This document shows positions 7,336 through 13,167 of a DNA stretch of 13,732 bases, in pieces. The DNA lies in NCBI GenBank assembly GCA_002348045.1, contig DDYO01000177.1, forward strand, positions 1-13,732, given 5' to 3'. Under the pieces are notes generated by a model. That model was given only the letters and a program-made list of their open reading frames with translations. It was not told the origin of the DNA and made no database searches. Numbering within the stretch: the first letter of the stretch is position 1; every line of letters begins with the position of its first letter. Source of the DNA: Anaerolineales bacterium UBA2232. GTDB lineage: Bacteria > Chloroflexota > Anaerolineae > UBA2200. The translations under genes were made by a program, and so were the position numbers.

Positions 7336-8121
7336 ATGTCGAACCATGTCCCTTTGGGTCAGGAGCGCAAGGTCGAGCTGATTGGTGGACCGTCAATTGC
7401 TGGGGCCCCAATAGCGTACATCATCGTTCTGGCGGCAGTGGTAGCCGTGTTGGCTTATGTTCCCATACCTGTATCAGCCATCCTGGGCATCGGGGGAGCG
7501 TTCCCAATGAGCCAGGCAGTTTATCCTCTGGTCGGGATTATCCTGGGGCCGGGGGCTGGGGCTTTGGCGGCTGGGATTGGACGGCTGATAGGGGTATTCC
7601 TGGCCCCACACACGGCCAGCACCGGTCTCCTGTCCACCTTGATTGCGATGGTCACAGCCGGATCTGCAGGGCTGTTCGTTCAGCGCAAAGGCCGCACCTG
7701 GCTGTTGGCTGTCGCGCTCTTCGTCATATCCCTCCTGGCCTATGTAGGGCGAGGTCTCACCGTGGACGTGGACCTGGCTTTGGGCCTTCAGAGTACGTGG
7801 GTGAACATACTGGGCATTGCCCTTTGGCTGCTTCCAACCAGAGGTTGGGCAAGCTCTCGAATAGCGGATGAGCGGCCTGGCCGTTTGACGTCCGGGCTCG
7901 CCCTCGCCTGCTGGATCGTGAACACCTCGAGCTATATCTTTGCCAATTCGCTCATGTACAATCTGCTCTTCCGCTGGCCTGCCGCCCAGTGGCAGCTGTT
8001 GACCGTGGTTGCCCCCATCGAACACCTTTTCCGAACGATCGTCGGTACGGTCATTGGCGCGGGAGTAATCCTGGGCCTCCGGGCCATCGGCGCCATCAAG
8101 CCGGCCGGCGCAGGATATTGA
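7336..8121 (+). CDS. ECF transporter substrate-binding (S) membrane subunit
   Basis: Probable S component of an energy-coupling-factor importer, the membrane protein that captures a vitamin or other micronutrient; the substrate cannot be told from the sequence. The 261-residue protein is mostly hydrophobic with about six membrane segments (near 26-46, 60-90, 96-116, 120-138, 154-168, 186-207 and 228-250, two of which may be one or re-entrant). The first helix contains AxxxA (A33-A37), a feature known to let S components contact EcfT. Glycine-rich stretches such as GIILGPGAGALAAGIGRLIG resemble S-component helices. The ATG at 7336 follows AAGGAG by about 10 bases. The next full gene encodes EcfT, which strongly supports the assignment. 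No ATPase gene is nearby. Confidence 0.75.
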   Translation: MSNHVPLGQERKVELIGGPSIAGAPIAYIIVLAAVVAVLAYVPIPVSAILGIGGAFPMSQAVYPLVGIILGPGAGALAAGIGRLIGVFLAPHTASTGLLSTLIAMVTAGSAGLFVQRKGRTWLLAVALFVISLLAYVGRGLTVDVDLALGLQSTWVNILGIALWLLPTRGWASSRIADERPGRLTSGLALACWIVNTSSYIFANSLMYNLLFRWPAAQWQLLTVVAPIEHLFRTIVGTVIGAGVILGLRAIGAIKPAGAGY

Positions 8122-8237
8122 TGCAGCGCCGCGAAACCGGTCCCATCCGTGGCCGGCGATGGTCAACAGCACGTCCGGCAGCAGGTGACGATCCCTGGGA
8201 AGCTGGGGGCCGGATCCCGCGCTGTGGACCGCACTAA
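8121..8237 (+). CDS. Possible 38-codon ORF coupled to the S-component gene
   Basis: The ATG at 8121 shares bases with the TGA stop of the S-component gene (TGATG), and AGGA lies 5 bases before it, a layout typical of translational coupling. The predicted product is 38 residues, arginine-rich (MQRRETGPIRGRRW) and without a membrane segment or known motif. It could be a small protein, a device that carries ribosomes toward ecfT, or chance. No ATPase motif (Walker A, LSGGQ) is seen in any frame of the 149-bp gap. Confidence 0.25.
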   Translation: MQRRETGPIRGRRWSTARPAAGDDPWEAGGRIPRCGPH

Positions 8238-8270
8238 TAACCAACTGATTCGTGTCGTACAGGGACCACC

Positions 8271-9089
8271 ATGACGTGGCACATCATCGGTTCAGCCAAG
8301 CAATCCCCTTTCGCCAGGCTTGACCTTCGGTCCAAGCTCTCTATCATGGGCATGGTAACCTTGCTGGCCTTTCTGTGGGAGAGCACGCTCTTCAGCGGGG
8401 GCTTGGCCCTCGGCGTGGGTGCCGTGTGCCTGCTGGTCGGAGTTCAGCGTTCGTTCCTGATTCGGGTGATCCGTACCATGCTGCCCTTTTTCGTGATACT
8501 CCTGCTGCTCCATGGATTTGCCAACACGCACGTGGGCCATACGCCTCTTTGGACCGCGCCCCAGAACTGGTGGATCGTCGGCGGTCGCCTCCGCCTGACC
8601 AGCGAGGGCCTTGCCTTTGGAGCAATGATTGCCTTTCGCACGTTGAGCCTGGTATGGGCGCTTCCCTTGGTCATCTTTACCACCGATCTGAACACCCTTG
8701 TGGTAGGCCTTGTGCAGATGGGCATTGCCTACCGCGTAGCTTTTGTGTTCTCGGCGACACTCCGCTTTGTCCCGACCCTGTTGAACGACGTCCAGCTGAT
8801 TACTGAAGCACAGCGACTGCGTGGGCTTGCCGTAGAGGAGATGGGAATGCTGCGCCGCCTGGGAGTGTACTCGCGGATCGCAGTGCCGCTTATCCTTGGA
8901 GCGCTGTCCCGCTCACAAGCAACGGAAATCGCCTTGGCAGCCCGCGCCTATTCGGGAAGCAGGGAGCGGACGTACCTTCACGAATCGCGACCGGCTGTTG
9001 GCGACTATCTGATAATGGCTTGCTGTTTCCTGCTGGTCGTCGGCGCCGTCTGGCTGCGGTTCACTCGTGGAGTCGGTGGGCTATCCTGA
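8271..9089 (+). CDS. ecfT: EcfT, energy-coupling factor transporter transmembrane subunit
   Basis: Membrane scaffold that couples ATP hydrolysis by the EcfA ATPases to movement of the S component. It has 272 residues, the usual size. N-terminal membrane segments lie at about 25-58 and 66-82, more near 114-160, and a last helix near 247-263. The cytoplasmic coupling region is clear: ATLRFVPTLLNDVQL followed by the first coupling motif AQRLRGLAVEE (LRG at 183-185, usually ARG), then LSRSQATEIALAARAYSG with the second (ARA at 224-226, usually ARG). Both motifs keep the arginine that reaches into the ATPases. The ATG at 8271 has AGGGA about 7 bases upstream. It follows the S gene after 149 bp, and the needed ATPases must be encoded elsewhere. 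A strong hairpin follows the stop. Confidence 0.9.
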   Translation: MTWHIIGSAKQSPFARLDLRSKLSIMGMVTLLAFLWESTLFSGGLALGVGAVCLLVGVQRSFLIRVIRTMLPFFVILLLLHGFANTHVGHTPLWTAPQNWWIVGGRLRLTSEGLAFGAMIAFRTLSLVWALPLVIFTTDLNTLVVGLVQMGIAYRVAFVFSATLRFVPTLLNDVQLITEAQRLRGLAVEEMGMLRRLGVYSRIAVPLILGALSRSQATEIALAARAYSGSRERTYLHESRPAVGDYLIMACCFLLVVGAVWLRFTRGVGGLS

Positions 9090-9097
9090 GGATAGAG

Positions 9098-9132
9098 ACC
9101 GTGGCTCAAGTTCCATCGGCCTGAGCCACGGT
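9098..9132. terminator. Bidirectional hairpin between ecfT and the ATPase operon
   Basis: A perfect 11-bp inverted repeat, ACCGTGGCTCA (9098-9108) and TGAGCCACGGT (9122-9132), encloses a 13-base loop in the 59-bp gap between two convergent stops. It has no strong U tract on either side, but the position and stem strength suit a terminator shared by both operons. Confidence 0.6.
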
Positions 9133-9148
9133 GGCTGATACCAGGGCC

Positions 9149-10048
9149 TCATTCCGGCGCACCTCCCAATAGTCCAGCGCCACCGATCAGGTCCTGAATC
9201 TCGGACGTGATGGCCTGTTGGCGTGCCATCTGCACGTACAACTGCAACTCCTCCATCAGCCGCCGCGAGTTCTGGTCTGCCCCATCCATAAGCTGGTAGC
9301 GCGCCGAATGCTCTGCTATCGCCGAGTTTAGCAGGACCCGGTACACCAGCGTGATGATCCACATCTCCACAGTGCGCAGGAAGAGCGGCCTGGGGTCAGT
9401 CTCCATGATTGGAGGCCAAACTGCCACCGTGCCCGATGGCTCCGGCAGGGGTGGGGGCAGCACTCGGGTCGTGGTGGGAAAGTGCCGCGCCATGCCCCCA
9501 TAGGAGAGCGCCACAATGTCCACGGCGTCGGTTTCACCGGCGTCATAGCTCGCTAACCAACTGGTCGTTAAGCTGGTCGCCAGGTTGAGCGGGGGCAGAG
9601 CGGTCAATGGCAACGGTGCAGACCACGCCGGCACCCGGTCATGACGTTTCATGGTTCGGACCAATCGCGAGCCCAAAGCCATCCAGGTTACTTGAGTGCC
9701 TTGGGCAGTTTGGCGGTCAATCTCAGCCATCGCGTAGTCAGCGACAGCCTCATTGATTGCACCGCAGTAGCCCCGCTCGGTACCGACCACAAGCATGGTA
9801 AGCTTGCCCGGTTTGGCTCCTGCGCCTGAGCCGATCGCGGTCTTCCGGCTTGAGACCGCGCCTTCACGGGCGTGGGTTGCACTCAACACCAAGGAGCGCG
9901 CCAGGTCCTCACGAAAGGCATCCAATCGGCGTGCTCGATTCAGTCCCTGGCTGCGGCCGCCCAAAGCAATGGTACGCAGGGCGCCAAGCATCGGTTGCAC
10001 CGAGCGGATGTTGCGCAGGCGGGTCGTAGCTCGCTCCAGCTCCTCCAT
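9149..10048 (-). CDS. atpG: F-type (alternate/N-type) ATPase gamma subunit
   Basis: Central rotor shaft of F1, which turns inside the alpha/beta ring. It has 299 residues from the ATG at 10048. The N-terminal helix ELERATTRLRNIRSVQPML (residues 2-20) and the C-terminal helix (about 248-299, with ADQNSRRLMEELQLYVQMAR and ITSEIQDLIGGAG) form the coiled coil. Between them is a Rossmann-like domain with GTERGYCGAINE, equivalent to the GLCGGLN motif. The frame is open further upstream to 10150, but that would overlap the PII-like gene. The ATG at 10048 lies 4 bp after that gene's stop and begins the protein as family members begin, so it is preferred. There is no strong Shine-Dalgarno, which suggests coupled re-initiation. 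It is the last gene of the operon; beta and epsilon do not follow it. Confidence 0.93.
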   Translation of the reverse strand: MEELERATTRLRNIRSVQPMLGALRTIALGGRSQGLNRARRLDAFREDLARSLVLSATHAREGAVSSRKTAIGSGAGAKPGKLTMLVVGTERGYCGAINEAVADYAMAEIDRQTAQGTQVTWMALGSRLVRTMKRHDRVPAWSAPLPLTALPPLNLATSLTTSWLASYDAGETDAVDIVALSYGGMARHFPTTTRVLPPPLPEPSGTVAVWPPIMETDPRPLFLRTVEMWIITLVYRVLLNSAIAEHSARYQLMDGADQNSRRLMEELQLYVQMARQQAITSEIQDLIGGAGLLGGAPE

Positions 10049-10052
10049 GGCT

Positions 10053-10370
10053 CTAGTACTTGTGGAAGCCCTCCAGCTCCCAAACAAACACCACAGCCCC
10101 TCCAACCTCTGCCGTGTGCGGCTGGCCTGGAGGCAGACAACCATCTCCATCGGCGTCCTCGACCATTACCCCCGAATGACAGTAACCGCGCACGATTTCT
10201 AACACCGAGTTCAGATCGTTGTCCTCCACAGCAATGTACATGGTCACCCGGGACTGATGCAGAACGCCTCCCCTGCTCTCCATATAGGTCGCTGTCTGGC
10301 CGTTGGCCACCAGTTGATCCAGTACACCGCCAGATTCTTCCTTTGGCACCACAGCCATCACCATTTTCAT
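10053..10370 (-). CDS. PII-like protein of the DarA/PstA cyclic-di-AMP receptor family, in the ATPase operon
   Basis: Predicted small trimeric signal-transduction protein of 105 residues (family about 109). As I recall the DarA/PstA family (DUF970), it aligns almost without gaps: the N terminus MKMVMAVV, ATYMESRGGVLHQS where the family has ATKLATTGGFL, VEDNDLNSVLEIV, then EVGGAVVFVWELEGFHKY against the family's EVGGATVFV...FHQF. The loop between (about 62-88) is shorter and contains DADGDG and two cysteines nearby (C64, C78). At positions that contact c-di-AMP in DarA/PstA, T28 and L37 remain, but R26, F36, N41 and G47 appear as T, V, R and A. The ligand may therefore differ. The start ATG overlaps the atpA stop (ATGA) with AGAGGA 9 bases upstream, and the stop is 4 bp before atpG. 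It is thus embedded in the operon and may regulate the enzyme; that role is inference. Confidence 0.82.
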   Translation of the reverse strand: MKMVMAVVPKEESGGVLDQLVANGQTATYMESRGGVLHQSRVTMYIAVEDNDLNSVLEIVRGYCHSGVMVEDADGDGCLPPGQPHTAEVGGAVVFVWELEGFHKY

Positions 10371-12103
10371 GACTGCTCTTCCTCTCTCTTCAACCAGGCC
10401 GTGCGAAAGACGGCGAACTCCTTGCTCAACCTCTCTTGTATCTCATCGGTGAGCTGGCCTCCTCTGTTGAGGTCAAAGTACACATCGGCATGCCTGGCCT
10501 TGACGTGGCGGACCAACTCCCGCTCAAATAGCGCCGTTGCGGCGAGTGGAATCTCGTCCAGCACGCCGCTACTAACGGCTTCCAGGATGATCACCTGGGA
10601 CGCCAGGTCCAGGGGCTGGTTCGGTGGCTGCGTCAGAATGGCTCGCAGCCGCTCTCCTCGGCGGATCTGCTTCTGTGTAGCCTCATCAACCTCGGTACCG
10701 AATCGGGTGAACCTGGAGACTTCTTCGTATTGAGCCAGGTCCAGGCGCAGGTTACCAGCGATCTTGCGCATGGCTGGTGACTGGGCAGAGCCTCCCACCC
10801 GAGACACCGACAAACCAACATTGAGGGCCGGCTTGATCCCTTGATTAAACAAGTCCGTGTCCAGCACTATCTGACCATCGGTGATGGCAATGACGTTGGT
10901 GGGGATGTACGAGGACAGATTGCCGGCGGTGATTTCGACTATCGGCAGAGCAGTCAACGATCCCCCACCGGCTTCTGCGACCAGTCGTGAGGCCCGCTCC
11001 AAGAGGCGGGCATGCAGGTAAAAGATATCCCCTGGGTAGGCCTCACGGCCGGGCGGGCGTCTCAGCAGCAGGCTCAGCTCCCGGTAAGCATCGGCATGCT
11101 TGGTAAGATCGTCATAGACGATCAGCGCATCGTGGCCCTCGTCCATCAGGAACTCGGCCATACTGCAGCCGGCATACGGTGCCACGTATCGAAGCGCAGG
11201 AGGATCGTCAGGACTGCTGACCACCACGGTGGTGTACTCCAGGGCACCGGCTTCCCGCAGAACCTCCACAACGCCCAAGGTGGACGATTTCTTCTGACCG
11301 ATGGCCACGTACACGCAGAGTACGCCAGTGCCCTTCTGGCTGAGGATGGCATCAACCGCCAGCGTTGTCTTGCCACTCTGCCGGTCCCCAATGATCAATT
11401 CCCGCTGTCCTCGGCCAATGGGCACCAGGGCATCGACTATCTTGACACCAGTGTGCAAGCTTACGCTGACAGGTTCCCGCTCAACGATGCTGGGCGCATC
11501 ACGCTCCAGTGGTCGCAAGTCCGCAGCCTGGACAACGCCTCGCCCATCCAGCGGCTCGCCCAAAGGCGAGACTACGCGGCCCAACAGACCTCTCCCAACC
11601 GGCACCCGCAATCGAGTGCCAGTCCGAGTGACCAGATCGCCTCCCTGGATGCCCGCATTAGAACCCAGCATGATCACGTCAATGTGATTCTGGCCCAGAT
11701 TGAGGACCATACCCATCACGCCAGTTGGAAACAGAATGATCTCATCTGTGGCCGCCCGGGGCAGGCCAGAAATCGTCGCCACACCGTTTCCGATACGCTG
11801 TACCGTACCGACATCCCGGATGCGCACCGGCGAAGCTTCCAGAGCACGGTCCACAAGGCTGTTGAACAGGGGGTCCGGGTCAAAGATCGGCCCTCCGATG
11901 TGCACCGCGTCACATTCCTCCGCCTGGGTACGAAGGGACTCTAGAAGCTGGCCCAGGTCAAGGCCTCCGTCCAGAGGAAGACAGGCAATGGCCTCCCGGA
12001 TCGCCTTGACTCGATCGGAAGGCGACAGGTCCATATCCAGCGACTGGATGCGCTCCCGCACCACGCGCTGGGCTTCGACTCGGTCAATGAAGGGTTTAGT
12101 CAC
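10367..12103 (-). CDS. atpA: F-type (alternate/N-type) ATPase alpha subunit with N-terminal extension
   Basis: Non-catalytic nucleotide-binding subunit of F1. The N-terminal beta barrel begins near residue 97 (DVGTVQRIGNGVATISGLP). The P-loop is GDRQSGKTT (239-247; most relatives have GDRQTGKT). A Walker B-type strand ALIVYDDLTKHA (326-337) and YPGDIFYLHARLLERA follow. The arginine finger is R435 in GLSVSRVGGSAQ. The helical C-terminal domain is complete. The 578 residues exceed the usual length of about 500-515 because roughly 70 extra residues precede the barrel. The GTG at 12103 overlaps the b-delta stop by 8 bp and has GGAG about 10 bases upstream. A GTG at 11905 with GGAGG 11 bases upstream would give a normal-length protein of 512 residues. 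I prefer the long form because of the tight overlap and continuous open frame. Confidence 0.95.
   Translation of the reverse strand: MTKPFIDRVEAQRVVRERIQSLDMDLSPSDRVKAIREAIACLPLDGGLDLGQLLESLRTQAEECDAVHIGGPIFDPDPLFNSLVDRALEASPVRIRDVGTVQRIGNGVATISGLPRAATDEIILFPTGVMGMVLNLGQNHIDVIMLGSNAGIQGGDLVTRTGTRLRVPVGRGLLGRVVSPLGEPLDGRGVVQAADLRPLERDAPSIVEREPVSVSLHTGVKIVDALVPIGRGQRELIIGDRQSGKTTLAVDAILSQKGTGVLCVYVAIGQKKSSTLGVVEVLREAGALEYTTVVVSSPDDPPALRYVAPYAGCSMAEFLMDEGHDALIVYDDLTKHADAYRELSLLLRRPPGREAYPGDIFYLHARLLERASRLVAEAGGGSLTALPIVEITAGNLSSYIPTNVIAITDGQIVLDTDLFNQGIKPALNVGLSVSRVGGSAQSPAMRKIAGNLRLDLAQYEEVSRFTRFGTEVDEATQKQIRRGERLRAILTQPPNQPLDLASQVIILEAVSSGVLDEIPLAATALFERELVRHVKARHADVYFDLNRGGQLTDEIQERLSKEFAVFRTAWLKREEEQS
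11917..11921 (-). promoter_or_regulatory. Internal Shine-Dalgarno-like GGAGG within atpA
   Basis: GGAGG on the minus strand lies 11 bases before an in-frame GTG at 11905 (codon 67 of the long form). Starting there would give an alpha subunit of family-typical length. It may be a real alternative start or just coincidence within coding sequence. Confidence 0.25.
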
Positions 12104-12878
12104 GTGCGGACTGCTCCACTGCCGATGTCAACGCGGAGCCACCCAGGTCCTCCAATTGACCGGCGATGGAATCGTCGATGACCACGTCACCCAATCGCAG
12201 GCGCAGGCCGGCCACCAATGAGGGGTCGTGGTGCAGATCAATGCTAACGTGGCGGTCTGCCAAAGCAGTCAGCATCCGCGCCAACTGGCCCTGCTGCTCT
12301 ACCGTAAGCTCCCGTGCCGACGTCACGTGGGCAACGGGCTCACGAGCGGTGAGGGAGCGACGAAAGGCCTCCACCCGCTGCATGTCACTGCGGCCCATCT
12401 CCCGGATACGCTCGACGAGCTGAGTAACCAGGGTATCGTGCATCTGAGGCGGAGCGGCACGTCCGATCAGAATACCGCTCACCTTGACCACGGTACTGAG
12501 CAACTGCTGACTGCTCTCGCGAACCGCTGTCTGCTTGATCCTGCGGGCATCCATCTCTGCCTGAACGAGCAGTCGCTCGGCCTCCGCAGTCGCTTCTTTG
12601 ACGATGGCCTCCCGCTCGCTTCTCGCCTCTTCCCGCAAGCGCTCAAAGCGTTCTGCCGCCTCTTCGTCGAGATGAACCAGTCTTTGTTCCAGTTCTGTTC
12701 GCACAGCCGAAGCGAGCTTTTTCTCTTCGGCCAACTCGCTCAACAGTTGCTCCTTCTCCCGAAGGCGCTCCTCGGCGCGTTTCAGAACCGACTTGAAGAC
12801 CACTCGGTTCAAGACGTACGCCAGCACCACAAAGTTGATTGCCTGAAAAACGATTGTAGCGAGATCCAAACCCAACAT
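12096..12878 (-). CDS. atpF: F-type ATPase b-delta fusion subunit (alternate F0 subunit B)
   Basis: Peripheral stalk subunit in which b and delta are one 260-residue chain. The N-terminal membrane helix is at about 6-27 (LATIVFQAINFVVLAYVLNRVVF). A long charged coiled coil follows (about 30-125, rich in E, R and A). The end resembles the C-terminal part of delta: VTSARELTVEQQGQL at about 185-199, then HHDPSLVAGLRLRLGD and VVIDDSIAGQLEDL, matching the delta pattern of a GG-x-[IV]-[IR]-[IV]-GD strand and viDgS followed by L-x-x-L. Such fusions mark the alternate (N-type) ATPase, and no separate delta gene occurs between it and atpA, which it overlaps by 8 bp. The ATG at 12878 is 12 bp after the c-subunit stop; the Shine-Dalgarno sequence is weak (GCGAG). 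Confidence 0.92.
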   Translation of the reverse strand: MLGLDLATIVFQAINFVVLAYVLNRVVFKSVLKRAEERLREKEQLLSELAEEKKLASAVRTELEQRLVHLDEEAAERFERLREEARSEREAIVKEATAEAERLLVQAEMDARRIKQTAVRESSQQLLSTVVKVSGILIGRAAPPQMHDTLVTQLVERIREMGRSDMQRVEAFRRSLTAREPVAHVTSARELTVEQQGQLARMLTALADRHVSIDLHHDPSLVAGLRLRLGDVVIDDSIAGQLEDLGGSALTSAVEQSARD

Positions 12879-12890
12879 AATACTCGCTCG

Positions 12891-13154
12891 CTAGAACACT
12901 AGGTCAATCAGCGGGTTGGCAAACAAGAGTATTAGGCATACCAGCAAGACGTAGATAGCCACCGATTCCAAGAGTGCCATGGAGATGAACAGCGTTGCCC
13001 GCAGGCGGTCCGCCACCTCCGGCTGGCGGGCCATGCCCTCCAAAGCCTTTACTACGGCGCGGCCCTGCATCAGGGTCGGCACGATCGTGCCAAGAGTGAT
13101 CGTGACCGCCACTGACACGATGGAGACAACAACAATCATAATCTGAGAATCCAC
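12891..13154 (-). CDS. atpE: F-type ATPase c subunit (ring proteolipid), probable Na+ type
   Basis: Subunit of the membrane rotor ring, 87 residues with two membrane helices (about 5-34 and 54-80) joined by the polar loop MARQPEV, the family signature. The ion-binding carboxylate is E63 in LLESVAIY. Residues Q30 (helix 1, MQGRAV), E63, S64 and Y68 match positions that bind Na+ or shape its site in the Ilyobacter tartaricus c ring. The following residue is V65 where that protein has threonine. Typical N-type c subunits, as I recall, have a second glutamate where Q30 is. The GTG at 13154 has AAAGGAG 4 bases upstream. It lies 13 bp after atpB. Confidence 0.95.
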   Translation of the reverse strand: MDSQIMIVVVSIVSVAVTITLGTIVPTLMQGRAVVKALEGMARQPEVADRLRATLFISMALLESVAIYVLLVCLILLFANPLIDLVF

Positions 13155-13167
13155 TGTGCTCCTTTCT

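Noticed and set aside
7200..7871. Long + strand open frame starting inside the tRNA
   Set aside because: It begins in tRNA-Ser and overlaps the S-component gene in another frame; its translation is low-complexity and resembles no family.
7474..8244. 256-codon minus-strand open frame
   Set aside because: Antisense to the S-component gene, with composition expected of a shadow frame (rich in G, R, Q, P).
8122..8270. Degraded EcfA ATPase in the gap between the S and T genes
   Set aside because: No Walker A, signature or Walker B motif is found in any frame, and 149 bp is far too short.
10049..10150. N-terminal extension of atpG by 34 codons
   Set aside because: It would overlap the PII-like gene, has no family similarity, and the ATG at 10048 begins exactly where gamma subunits begin.
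11012..11944. 310-codon + strand open frame
   Set aside because: Antisense to atpA, whose conserved motifs across this stretch show which strand is coding.
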